This document shows, in pieces, positions 41,354-49,318 of a stretch of 64,000 nucleotides of DNA. Position 1 is the first letter of the stretch. Each line of letters begins with the position of its first letter. The notes below the pieces were generated by a model. It searched no databases and was not told where the DNA came from. It worked only from the letters and a program-made list of their open reading frames with translations. The stretch spans positions 59,961-123,960 of the forward strand of contig NZ_SKCI01000006.1 in assembly GCF_005434965.1 (NCBI RefSeq). The letters run 5' to 3'. A program made the translations under genes and the position numbers. Source of the DNA: Marimonas lutisalis. GTDB lineage: Bacteria; Pseudomonadota; Alphaproteobacteria; Rhodobacterales; Rhodobacteraceae.

Positions 41354-41689
41354 ATGAAAAACTACGTCCAGCCCGGCAATACTCTCACCCTGACTGCGCC
41401 CTATGCAGTGACATCCGGCGATGGCTTGCTCGTTGGCTCCATCTTCGGCGTCGCCTCCGTGGACGCTGCCCTAAACGATCCCGTTCAGACCGCCCTGACC
41501 GGCGTGTTCGACCTCACCAAGGTTGGCTCGCAGGCCTGGACAGTCGGCGCGAAGGTCTATTGGGACGACACCAACAAGCGCACCACGAGCGTGGCCACAT
41601 CGAATACCCTGATCGGCGTGGCCACAGAGGCTGTTGCGGGCGGTGCGGGCGACCTGATCGGCCGGGTGCGCCTGAACGCCTCGTTCTGA
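41354..41689 (+). CDS. DUF2190 family protein (capsid decoration-like)
   Basis: 111 residues from the ATG at 41354, with AAGGAACG upstream. NYVQPGNTLTLTAPYAVTSGDGLLVGSI (in parts: YVQPGNTLTLTAPYAV) and VGSQAWTVGAKVYWDDTNK then GVATEAVAGGAGDLIGRVRL show DUF2190, whose members are often capsid cement or decoration proteins. Directly after the capsid gene. Its stop overlaps the next start (TGATG). Confidence 0.9.
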   Translation: MKNYVQPGNTLTLTAPYAVTSGDGLLVGSIFGVASVDAALNDPVQTALTGVFDLTKVGSQAWTVGAKVYWDDTNKRTTSVATSNTLIGVATEAVAGGAGDLIGRVRLNASF

Positions 41690-42000
41690 TGACTGCATTT
41701 GTCGCCGTGGTTGATGCGCTCTTTTCCGATCCGAACATCGGACGCGAAGCGGTCTACACCTCCGATGGCGGTGCGCCCGTTCTGGTGCGCATCGTCTCCC
41801 GGCAGGCGGATGCAATCACCGACTTCGGCGACGCGAGGCTTTGGTCCGAGACCACTCGGATCGACCTGCGCGTCGCCGAGGTGGCGAACCCACGCCCCGG
41901 CGACCGGATCGAGATTGATGGTGACGCGTTCCTCATCCAAGGCGAACCCATCCGCGACCGCGAGCGGCTCGTCTGGACGTTGGATCTGCGCGCAGCATGA
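41689..42000 (+). CDS. Head-tail connector-like protein
   Basis: 103 residues: LFSDPNIGREAVYTSDGGAP, IDLRVAEVANPRPGDRIEID and GDAFLIQGEPIRDRERLVW match the beta-barrel head completion or stopper protein of siphophages (gpFII/gp7-like). Name is by analogy. Open frame continues upstream in shadow. Ends four bases into the next gene. Confidence 0.8.
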   Translation: MTAFVAVVDALFSDPNIGREAVYTSDGGAPVLVRIVSRQADAITDFGDARLWSETTRIDLRVAEVANPRPGDRIEIDGDAFLIQGEPIRDRERLVWTLDLRAA

Positions 42001-42626
42001 AGCTGAAGCTCGACATCACGCCCGACCTCGTTGCTGCCATGGCCACGGAGGTGAAGGCGGGTGAGAAGGCCGTCACCGCCGCCATGCGGGAAGCCGGCAC
42101 CGGGGTGAAGTCTTCGTGGCGGACCCAGATCACCGGCGCAGGACTCGGTCGGCGGCTCGCCAACTCGATCCGCAACCAGACCTTCCCGCGTGCAGGCGAA
42201 AGCCTTGATGCAGCGGCGCTGGTCTGGTCCAAAGCCCCGGTCATCGTCGGTGCGCACGACTCTGGTCCGCTGATCCGTTCGAAAGGTGGGTTCTACCTCG
42301 CGATCCCGACCGAAGCAGCAGGTCGAGGCCTGCGGGGTCGCCGGATCACCCCGGGGGAATGGGAGCGGCGGCGCGGCTTGCGCCTGCGCTTCGTCTACCG
42401 TAGGCGCCGGCCGAGCTTGCTGGTCGCCGACCGGGCCCGCATCAACAGCCGCGGCCAGGCGGTGGCCTCGCGCGCGAAGACCGGCCGCAACCAGGTCACC
42501 GCACCGATCTTCCTGCTCGTTCCGCAGGTCAAGTTGCCGAAGCGGCTCGATCTCGACCGAGACGCCGACAGGGCGCTCGACAGCGTGCCGTGGCTTATCG
42601 TGGCAAATTGGGTGGAGGCGCGTTGA
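41997..42626 (+). CDS. DUF6441 family protein (tail completion-like)
   Basis: 209 residues. KLDITPDLVAAMATEVKAGE, WRTQITGAGLGRRLANSIR, SKAPVIVGAHDSGPLIRS and GFYLAIPTEAAGRG are DUF6441. Position matches gpZ-like or neck proteins joining tail and head. Basic throughout (RRRGLRLRFVYRRRRP). Ends 36 bases before a gene running the opposite way. Confidence 0.88.
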   Translation: MKLKLDITPDLVAAMATEVKAGEKAVTAAMREAGTGVKSSWRTQITGAGLGRRLANSIRNQTFPRAGESLDAAALVWSKAPVIVGAHDSGPLIRSKGGFYLAIPTEAAGRGLRGRRITPGEWERRRGLRLRFVYRRRRPSLLVADRARINSRGQAVASRAKTGRNQVTAPIFLLVPQVKLPKRLDLDRDADRALDSVPWLIVANWVEAR

Positions 42627-42662
42627 AGCTCGTCCGGCGCACGAGCGTCAATCCCGCTGACA

Positions 42663-43280
42663 TCATGTAAGCAGTAGATTGGTTTGCCCCGGAACGTCAC
42701 CAAGGTGCCTCCGCAGAAGCGGCTGCAATGCGGCGCGGGACGGAATAAATGACTCGTTGTAGTCAAAGTCGTGCCAATCAATGTCAGCCCGTGCGCCAAG
42801 CCGATCTTGGTGCATCTTGTCCCGCACCTCTTTGACCCGGCGGACATTTGCATCAAGTTGCGCTGCACCGGTTGGGTCGAACTCGCGGCAAAGTGCTGCA
42901 ATCCAGTCGTTCGTGTTGACGCGAGCGCCTGTGGTGCCGTCGTCGCCAATTCCGGCCAGGTGATGGACCGAACCAAGGCCTTCACAGACCGAAAACACCC
43001 CAACGCTGAACTCGAAGTTCATGATTTGGAAGTAGGGCTCGAAAAGCACTGATCTGCCAGATACCCGCTCCCCATGCGGAACGATAAGGCCAGCTTTCAT
43101 CTCAAGGCCGACCATGATGTGCTTCAGGTTAGACTTCAGCCTTCTCCTGACATCTAAGTGAATGCCGGCCGGGACTGCCCTGATCAACCAAGGAAGCCAA
43201 TCCGCGGATGTCGAAAGTGCATGAAAGCCAGGCGGATTGGCTGGATAAAGATCAAGGTAAAACACTTTGACGCCCCTCAC
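42663..43280 (-). CDS. Reverse-strand moron, possible HEPN-like protein
   Basis: 205 residues from a GTG at 43280 (a second GTG four codons in is possible). It lies in the head-completion cluster but on the opposite strand, with clearly lower GC than its neighbours. The sequence is helical with ADWLPWLIRAVPAGIHLDVR, QIMNFEFSVGVFSVCEGLGS and a RVKEVRDKMHQDR motif near the end. The RDxxH-like element resembles the R-x(4-6)-H site of HEPN ribonucleases, but spacing is three here, so this is weak. Function unknown; it may be a lysogenic conversion or defence gene. Confidence 0.72.
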   Translation of the reverse strand: MRGVKVFYLDLYPANPPGFHALSTSADWLPWLIRAVPAGIHLDVRRRLKSNLKHIMVGLEMKAGLIVPHGERVSGRSVLFEPYFQIMNFEFSVGVFSVCEGLGSVHHLAGIGDDGTTGARVNTNDWIAALCREFDPTGAAQLDANVRRVKEVRDKMHQDRLGARADIDWHDFDYNESFIPSRAALQPLLRRHLGDVPGQTNLLLT

Positions 43281-43353
43281 TGATTGATTGAATTACAATT
43301 CCGACGAGTACACGACGATTGCTGATGCTCACCAGCCCCCGGCAGAGTAGAAA

Positions 43354-43773
43354 ATGCCCACACCTCGCGAAACCATCCTCGCCGCACTGCACGCGCGGCT
43401 CTCGGCGCTGGCCGCCAGCGCCCTGCGCGGCGAGGTGCTGCCCGAGCGCGTCCCATCCGAGGGCCTGTTGATCCTTCGGGATGGGGAGCCAGGCGATCCC
43501 GATGTCACTCTGTCGCCGCTTGCCTACCACTACCAGCACCGCGCGGAGATCGAGGCGGTCGTCCAGGGTGATGACCGCGATGAACTGTTCGATAATCTCT
43601 GTGCTAGCGTTGGCGCGACGCTCGCCGCTGATCGGACGCTGGGCGGCCTCTGCGACTGGGTCGAGGCCGAAGCACCACGCTCAGTCGATCTGCCGGTCGA
43701 GGGCGCCGCGAGCCTGAAGGCTGCCGTGATCAGGGTTTCGCTGTTCTACGCGACAAGCGATCCGCTTGGATAA
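43354..43773 (+). CDS. Tail terminator-like phage protein
   Basis: 139 residues. TPRETILAALHARLSALAAS, LSPLAYHYQHRAEIEAVVQG and LPVEGAASLKAAVIRVSLFYAT are the conserved parts of a protein often mislabelled 'acyl-CoA transferase' in databases; the fold and place (before tail tube) suggest lambda gpU-type tail terminator. Start preceded by a weak ribosome site. Gene is flanked on both sides by reverse-strand morons. Confidence 0.82.
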   Translation: MPTPRETILAALHARLSALAASALRGEVLPERVPSEGLLILRDGEPGDPDVTLSPLAYHYQHRAEIEAVVQGDDRDELFDNLCASVGATLAADRTLGGLCDWVEAEAPRSVDLPVEGAASLKAAVIRVSLFYATSDPLG

Positions 43774-43795
43774 ACTCCAGCACGCTGTGCGAAGG

Positions 43796-43999
43796 TTAAC
43801 CTCGTTGCGCGTTCGGATTGTCTCCAAGGAGTAGCAGCAAAAGGCAGGCAAGGATTGGCGAAAAAATCAGGCTCAAAACCACCCAGCCAAAGGCACTGCG
43901 CCCGCGTTTCGCGGCCATCCCTGCGGGTAACAGGATGTAAATCCAAAGAACGACATAGAGAGCTGCCAGCCCGATGATGATGGTAAAAACCGTTTCCAA
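43796..43999 (-). CDS. Small two-span membrane protein (moron)
   Basis: 67 residues from a TTG start at 43999, with GGAG eight bases before it. Two membrane segments (VFTIIIGLAALYVVLWIYIL; AFGWVVLSLIFSPILACLLLLLL) separated by a basic loop (MAAKRGRS). It resembles superinfection-immunity-type small membrane proteins, which block DNA entry of related phages, but the match is only in shape. Reverse strand between tail terminator and tail tube. Confidence 0.68.
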   Translation of the reverse strand: METVFTIIIGLAALYVVLWIYILLPAGMAAKRGRSAFGWVVLSLIFSPILACLLLLLLGDNPNAQRG

Positions 44000-44109
44000 C
44001 GTGGCGGCTCCTCAAAATTCGCTAGTGGACTGAAACCCATAGAATGTCCGGGTTTTGTAACGTCACCTGATGCCCGAAAACACTCTATTCGTTACAGGAG
44101 AAACTTCCA

Positions 44110-45048
44110 ATGGCACGAGCCCAAGGGGCGCGGGCGCAAATGGCGCTTGCGTTCGAGACGACCTATGGAACGCCCCCCGTGGGCGGCTTCACGAAGATGC
44201 CCTTCGCCAGTACCTCGCTTGGCGCAGAGCAGCCGCTGCTGAACTCGGAACTGCTCGGCTACGGCCGGGATCCGCTGGCGCCAATCAAGGATGCGGTGAC
44301 GGCCGATGGCGATGTGGTCGTGCCGCTCGATGCGGAAGCCTTCGGCTTCTGGCTCAAGGCTGCCTTTGGTGATCCGACCACGACCGGCACCGGCCCCTGG
44401 ACCCATGAGTTTCAGTCGGGGGCCTGGACGCTGCCCAGCATGTCTATCGAGACCGGCATGCCCGAGGTGCCGCGCTATGCGATGTATTCCGGCTGTGTGC
44501 TCGACCAGATCACCTGGCAAATGCAGCGATCTGGCCTTTTGACCGCAACGGCCCGTCTGGTGGCGCAGGGGGAGACCGTGGGCACAACGACGAGTGCAGG
44601 CACGCCTGCATCGCTCGAATTGCAGCGCTTCGGCCATTTCAACGGGGCGATCACCCGCAACGGATCGGCGCTTGGCAACGTCGTCTCGGCCGACATCACC
44701 TATGCAAACAACCTCGACCGTATCGAAACCATCCGGTCAGACGGCCGTATTGATGGGGCCGACCCCTCTATCGCCGCGCTGACCGGCTCAATCGAAGTGC
44801 GCTTCGCCGATCAGACGCTGGTAACGCAGGCCATCAACGGCGAGGCTTGCGAATTGGAGTTCGCCTACGTTTTGCCGTCGGGCGAGAGCTTCACCTTCAC
44901 CGTACACGCCGTCTACCTGCCGCGCCCGCGGATCGAGATCTCCGGGCCGCAGGGTGTCCAAGCGACCTTCGATTGGCAGGCCGCGCGCGACAGTCTGATC
45001 GGGCGGATGTGCACTGCGACCCTGATCAACGACATCGAGGTGTATTGA
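44110..45048 (+). CDS. Phage tail tube protein
   Basis: 312 residues; ribosome site CAGGAGAAAC. Blocks: ALAFETTYGTPPVGGFTKMPF, LLGYGRDPLAPIKDAVTADGDV in parts, FGFWLKAAFG, LSIE-like PSMSIETGMPEVPRYAMYSGCVLDQIT in parts, and GSIEVRFADQTL. These match the siphophage tail tube family of alphaproteobacterial phages, an Ig-decorated beta barrel that stacks in hexamers. Highly expressed. Stop overlaps next start. Confidence 0.92.
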   Translation: MARAQGARAQMALAFETTYGTPPVGGFTKMPFASTSLGAEQPLLNSELLGYGRDPLAPIKDAVTADGDVVVPLDAEAFGFWLKAAFGDPTTTGTGPWTHEFQSGAWTLPSMSIETGMPEVPRYAMYSGCVLDQITWQMQRSGLLTATARLVAQGETVGTTTSAGTPASLELQRFGHFNGAITRNGSALGNVVSADITYANNLDRIETIRSDGRIDGADPSIAALTGSIEVRFADQTLVTQAINGEACELEFAYVLPSGESFTFTVHAVYLPRPRIEISGPQGVQATFDWQAARDSLIGRMCTATLINDIEVY

Positions 45049-45485
45049 TGCTGACGCTCGACCTGACCAACGCCCCGTGTTGGCATGATCTCGTGCCCGG
45101 CGTGCGGGTGCAGCTGCGCCCGTTGACCACAGCTCTGATGGTGGCGACGCGGAGCGACACCGCTGTTGAGGAGGTCCCCGAGGAGGCGTCTGACGAGGAA
45201 CGCGCCGTTGCATTCGCTAAAGCACTGGCTCGCCGGGTGATCCTCGCCTGGGATGGCATCGGCGATGCCGACGGCAATCCCATCGACCCGAGCCCCGAGG
45301 CCATCGATGCGCTCCTGGACGTCTGGCCAATCTTCGAGGCGTTTCAGCTGACCTATGTGTCCAAGGGCCTGCTGCTGGAACAGGAAAAAAACGCCTTAGC
45401 GCCCTTGCCGAGTGGTCCTTCGGCGGGGGCGAGCAATACTGTCAAGCCTGCGAAAAAGTCTGCGAAGACTGCCCCGCGCGGCTGA
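45048..45485 (+). CDS. Tail assembly chaperone, frame-0 product (gpG-like)
   Basis: 145 residues. It starts MLTLDLTNAPCWHDLVPGV and continues as an alpha-helical protein (DEERAVAFAKALARRVIL, AIDALLDVWPIFEAFQ). Just before codon 115 is the heptamer A-AAA-AAC (45386-45392); reading on in frame gives a 31-residue Pro/Ala/Lys-rich tail, while a -1 slip gives the long form. The short and long forms together coat the tape measure protein in siphophages. It lies between tail tube and tape measure, the classical place. Confidence 0.9.
   Translation: MLTLDLTNAPCWHDLVPGVRVQLRPLTTALMVATRSDTAVEEVPEEASDEERAVAFAKALARRVILAWDGIGDADGNPIDPSPEAIDALLDVWPIFEAFQLTYVSKGLLLEQEKNALAPLPSGPSAGASNTVKPAKKSAKTAPRG
45386..45431 (+). 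promoter_or_regulatory. Programmed -1 frameshift signal: slippery site plus hairpin
   Basis: A AAA AAC in the frame of the 145-residue gene (codons GAA AAA AAC). After a seven-base spacer, 45400-45431 folds: CGCCC with GGGCG, two G-T wobbles (TT with GG), then GCCGAG with TTCGGC, loop TGGTCC, 13 pairs in all. Slippery heptamer, spacer and hairpin are all within the ranges known for -1 frameshifting. Confidence 0.9.
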
Positions 45486-45712
45486 ATCGACCCACCTCCT
45501 TTGAAGGCTGGCAGGTCTTGGATCTTGTAGGCCGTCTTGGCGGACAACTGCGCGTGCTGCCCGGCGCTGTCGTCGGCTGGGACATGTCGGCTGCACTGGC
45601 ACTGGGTGATGCCCTTGGCATCTCGCCACTGGTTATGGCTGAACTGTTGCCCGTCATCGAGGCGGTGATGGTCACCAAACTCAACGAACAGATGGATCAC
45701 ACCAATGGCTGA
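45392..45712 (+). CDS. Tail assembly chaperone, -1 frame extension (gpT-like)
   Basis: The -1 frame is open from the slip site to the TGA at 45712, giving 106 added residues and a 221-residue fusion with the upstream frame. No stop occurs in the frame after the slip. The new part has a cysteine cluster (YCQACEKVCEDC) soon after the slip, then FEGWQVLDLVGRLGGQLRVL, in parts, and LGISPLVMAELLPVIEAVMV. No good ribosome site precedes the internal start (TTG 45518), which favours synthesis as fusion. The last 8 bases overlap the tape measure gene. Confidence 0.85.
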   Translation, partial: RLSALAEWSFGGGEQYCQACEKVCEDCPARLNRPTSFEGWQVLDLVGRLGGQLRVLPGAVVGWDMSAALALGDALGISPLVMAELLPVIEAVMVTKLNEQMDHTNG

Positions 45713-48191
45713 GAAGCGCGTTTCTGTCCGCCTTGCCGCGGTTGGCGGGCGGCAGGTGCGCGCCGAGCTGGAAGGTGTCGGCGAAGCCGGGGCGCGTGGC
45801 TTCGGGCGGCTCAGCCGGGAGATGGAGGCGGCGAATACGCGGCTGGCTGCATTCTCGCGGCGCGTCCGGATCGCTGCGGCTGCTGCAGTTGCCGCCGCTG
45901 CGGCTGCTGGAGTTGCCATGGTCCGCTCCGGGCTGCAGACGGTGGATGCACAGGCAAAGCTGGCGCAATCCCTCGGCACCACGGTCGCCTCAATCCAGAC
46001 ACTCGAACGTGCTGGCGAACTGGCGGGCGTCTCGATGTCTGGCATCGAGCAGGCGACGAAGGACCTCACGCGTCGTCTCAGCCAGGCGGCCGCCGGTAGC
46101 GGCCCTGCAACGCAGGCACTTGAGCGGCTTGGGTTGTCCGCGTCTGACCTGCTGGGCCTACCGCTAGATGAGCGCGTCGGCGCCATCAACGCCGCCATCG
46201 AAGATTTCGTACCGGTGGCCGAGCGCGCCGCGGTCGCCGGTCAGCTCTTCGGCGAAGAAGGCTCAATCGCAATGTCGCGCATCGACACTGCGACGCTCCG
46301 CCAGGCGACCGAGGACGTCCTTGCGTTCGGTGTTGTTGTGTCCGAGCAGGATGCCGACCAGATCGAACGCACCAATGACGCAATTTCTCGGCTAGGCCTG
46401 GTCTGGCGCGGGCTGTCGAACCAGTTGGCGGTTGCCGCAGCCCCCGCACTCGAAGCGGTCGCGAATGCTATGGCGTCCGTGGCCAGTCGCACCGGCCCGC
46501 TGGGCATCGCCATTCGCGGGCTCTTCGACAATATCGGCCGTCTGACCACCTACGCCACGACCTTCGCAGCCCTCCTGGCGGGGCGCTGGGTGGCCGGAAT
46601 GACGGCTGCGGCGATTTCCGTCCGCGGGCTTGCAACCGCACTTGTCGTGATGCGAGGCGCATTGATCCGAACCGGGATCGGGGCGCTGATCGTTGGCGCG
46701 GGTGAACTGATCTACCAATTCGGTCAGCTTGTCTCCGGAGCAGGTGGCTTCGGCAATGCCATGGCTATGCTGGGCAACCTCGTGAGCGAGGTCTGGGAAC
46801 GGATCAAGATGGGTGTTGGTAGTTTTGCAGCCTCTGCGATGGCGGCTTTCGCCGACGTTCAAGCAGCTTCGGCCACCGCTATGCAGGGCGCGCTTGAAGG
46901 CGTTGTCGGTTTTGCCAATGCCGCCGTGAACAGTTTTGAGGGGGCGTTCGAGGCGATCAAGGCTGTCTGGGTGCTTTTGCCTGCCGCCATAGGCGATTTG
47001 GCGTTTCAGGCGGCGAACAGCTTGATCGAAGGCGTCGAGGCGATGCTGAACGGCGTTGTGTCCCGGATCAACGGTTTCATCGATGGCGTGAATGCCGGGC
47101 TTGAAGCGCTTGGCGTGGAGCGGCGGATCGGCCTGATCGCCGATCTCGATCTGGGACAGCTTGAGAACCGCTTTACGGGTGCTGCGACCCAGGCGGCCAA
47201 TGCAGCGCAAGATGCTTTTGCCGGTGCCTTCGCGGACAACCCGTTGGCTGTTCCAGATCTCGGACTTGCCGGAGCAGCCAGAGACGCCGCCGCTTCAGCC
47301 GAGGCATGGAGGCAGAGCGCCGCAACGCTCGCAGATGGCGCCCTGGAGCCGCTAGAAGCCATTGAGGCTTTGCGCACGGCGATGCGAGCTGCAGGCGCCG
47401 AGGCAGAGACCTCCCTTGATGGAGCCACGGCAGCTGCGGATCGCTTTGATGCGGCCTTGGCCGAAGATGAAACGGGTGGTCCTGCAGCCGCGCTTGATGA
47501 GACGGCCGCTGCAGCCGGTCGTGCCGGTGGGGCGCTGCAAAGTGCTGCCGATGTTGCGCGCCAGTCCTGGGATGCGGCGCGGGCTGCCGTGGAGCGCACG
47601 CAGGAAATCGCGCGAGGGCTGGCCGACGATATCACCGGGCCGATCAAAGAGGCTCTGAAGTCAGGCGAACTGAGCTGGCAAACCTTCGCGAGCGCAATAT
47701 CTGGGATCGCGCAGAACCTGGCAAACCGTCTGATTGATAACGCCTTCAAACCGATAGAGGATGCGTTGTTTCGTGCCTTTTCCGGCGCGGGCACCGGCGG
47801 GGGTGGCGGCCTTTTTGGCTGGCTGACCAGCGCCCTCGGCGGTCTCTTCGGGATTGGCGGCACTTTTGCGCGCGGCGGTGCCTTCGGTCAGGCCGGCGAA
47901 ATCACGGCCTTTGCCAGCGGTGGTGTGGTCTCACACCCGACCGTGTTTCCCTTTGCCCGCGGCATCGGGCTGATGGGTGAAGCAGGCCCGGAGGCGATCC
48001 TGCCTTTGCGGCGTGGGCGGGGCGGTCGGCTTGGGGTTGAGGCGAGTGGCGAAGGCCAGGGCGCTCAGTCCGCGACCCGTATCGTCAACGTGCTCGATCC
48101 CTCCATCGTCGGCGATTATCTGGCGACGCCCGCGGGCGAACGACTGATCGTCAACGTGATCCGGCGCAATCGGGGAGGCCTTGATGCCTGA
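45705..48191 (+). CDS. Phage tail tape measure protein
   Basis: 828 residues. N-terminal EKRVSVRLAAVGGRQVRAELEGVGEAGARGF (in parts: VGGRQVRAELEGVGEAG), coiled coil, then hydrophobic spans around 325-360 and 440-470, an Ala-rich coiled region and a C-terminal block (GLMGEAGPEAILPLRRGRGG, with AFASGGVVSHPTVFPFARG in parts) common to many tape measures. Sets tail length: about 828 residues at 1.5 angstrom per residue would give a tail of about 120 nm, a rough guide. Starts inside the chaperone's last codons. Confidence 0.93.
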   Translation: MAEKRVSVRLAAVGGRQVRAELEGVGEAGARGFGRLSREMEAANTRLAAFSRRVRIAAAAAVAAAAAAGVAMVRSGLQTVDAQAKLAQSLGTTVASIQTLERAGELAGVSMSGIEQATKDLTRRLSQAAAGSGPATQALERLGLSASDLLGLPLDERVGAINAAIEDFVPVAERAAVAGQLFGEEGSIAMSRIDTATLRQATEDVLAFGVVVSEQDADQIERTNDAISRLGLVWRGLSNQLAVAAAPALEAVANAMASVASRTGPLGIAIRGLFDNIGRLTTYATTFAALLAGRWVAGMTAAAISVRGLATALVVMRGALIRTGIGALIVGAGELIYQFGQLVSGAGGFGNAMAMLGNLVSEVWERIKMGVGSFAASAMAAFADVQAASATAMQGALEGVVGFANAAVNSFEGAFEAIKAVWVLLPAAIGDLAFQAANSLIEGVEAMLNGVVSRINGFIDGVNAGLEALGVERRIGLIADLDLGQLENRFTGAATQAANAAQDAFAGAFADNPLAVPDLGLAGAARDAAASAEAWRQSAATLADGALEPLEAIEALRTAMRAAGAEAETSLDGATAAADRFDAALAEDETGGPAAALDETAAAAGRAGGALQSAADVARQSWDAARAAVERTQEIARGLADDITGPIKEALKSGELSWQTFASAISGIAQNLANRLIDNAFKPIEDALFRAFSGAGTGGGGGLFGWLTSALGGLFGIGGTFARGGAFGQAGEITAFASGGVVSHPTVFPFARGIGLMGEAGPEAILPLRRGRGGRLGVEASGEGQGAQSATRIVNVLDPSIVGDYLATPAGERLIVNVIRRNRGGLDA

Positions 48192-49305
48192 CCTCTGGCC
48201 TTTCCCTGTACGCCAACCGGTCTCTGAAGTGCTGGAATGGAACACCGACACACTGATCACCGAGGCGGCCGAACAGCGTATCGCGCTGCGGACGGGACCC
48301 CGGTCGATCCTGACCTACACGCATTCACTTGATGGGATTGGCCTCGCACGTTCCGCCGAGCTCGCCCAGGCTGGGGCACTTGACGATAGGATCCTTCCTC
48401 TCTGGCATCTGGCGCGTCCGGCGACGACACCAATCGATGCCGCCGACCTGACTGTGTTCGTAGATACCAGCGAGGGAATCTTCGAGGCACCGGGACAGGC
48501 GGTTATCGCCGCCGATGGCGGGGAGGCAGTCCCCGTAGAGGTCAGCGCGGTCCTGCCGGACCGGTTGGAGCTGGCCTCGCCAGCGGGCGTGACGCTGGTG
48601 CATCCGATTGTGGTTCCAGTGGGCACCGGGATCCTGACGCGTCCTATCGAGATCGACAGGCGGCGTCAGCGACTGGGAACCGTTACGGCGCGTTTCACGC
48701 TGCAGGACGCAATGGTGACACCGGCCAGCAGCTATCCCACCCATCTCGGGCTCGATGTGCTGACCGATCCGGCCGTGCTCCGTCAGCCATTGGCCGAGAG
48801 CATCGCGCAATCCGTCGAGGTCATCGACAATGGCTTCGGTCCCGTCGTGATGGAACCGGTGCTGTCCCATGTCCAGCGTCGGTCGACGATCACCCTTGTT
48901 GACCGAGGTACGGCCCGCTGGTCGCGCCGCCGCTGGCTGCATGCGTTGCGCGGCCGCCAACGCGCTTTCTGGCTTCCGACCTGGGGGCGGGAACTGGTAT
49001 TGCAGGCACCTGTCACGTCCTCGGCCACTTCAATTGTCGTCGCGGCCACCGCTGATCCCGGTGTCTGGATCGGACGGCACGTGATGTTCGAGGTCGCCTC
49101 TGGCCCGGTGTTCCGCGAGATCACCGACGCCGTCTATGACGCACTTGGTATTCGGCTGACCATCGCGGCGCCGGGGAAGAGCATTCCCGTCACAACGCCC
49201 GTTCATCTGCTCACGAAGGTGCGGCTCGATACCGACCGGATCGAACTGGAGCATTTCGGCAACCGGTCCGAGTTCGCAGCCAGCCTGATCGAGACGCCAG
49301 TATGA
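48184..49305 (+). CDS. Distal tail protein, baseplate component
   Basis: 373 residues from the ATG at 48184, inside the end of the tape measure gene. Starts DLWPFPVRQPVSEVLEWNTD; later ARFTLQDAMVTPASSYPTHLG, in parts, LDVLTDPAVLRQPLAESIAQSV, RRRWLHALRGRQRAFWLPTWG (in parts: ALRGRQRAFWLPTWGREL). It matches the gene-transfer-agent-like tail proteins after the tape measure. Probably the distal tail/Dit-like ring protein; exact role inferred from position. Confidence 0.82.
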   Translation: MPDLWPFPVRQPVSEVLEWNTDTLITEAAEQRIALRTGPRSILTYTHSLDGIGLARSAELAQAGALDDRILPLWHLARPATTPIDAADLTVFVDTSEGIFEAPGQAVIAADGGEAVPVEVSAVLPDRLELASPAGVTLVHPIVVPVGTGILTRPIEIDRRRQRLGTVTARFTLQDAMVTPASSYPTHLGLDVLTDPAVLRQPLAESIAQSVEVIDNGFGPVVMEPVLSHVQRRSTITLVDRGTARWSRRRWLHALRGRQRAFWLPTWGRELVLQAPVTSSATSIVVAATADPGVWIGRHVMFEVASGPVFREITDAVYDALGIRLTIAAPGKSIPVTTPVHLLTKVRLDTDRIELEHFGNRSEFAASLIETPV

Positions 49306-49318
49306 CCGCTGTACCCAC

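Noticed and set aside
40147..41355. Reverse 402-residue frame
   Set aside because: Antisense to the capsid part of the protease-capsid gene.
45518..45712. Independent 64-residue gene
   Set aside because: No ribosome site before the TTG; better explained as the end of the -1 frameshift product.
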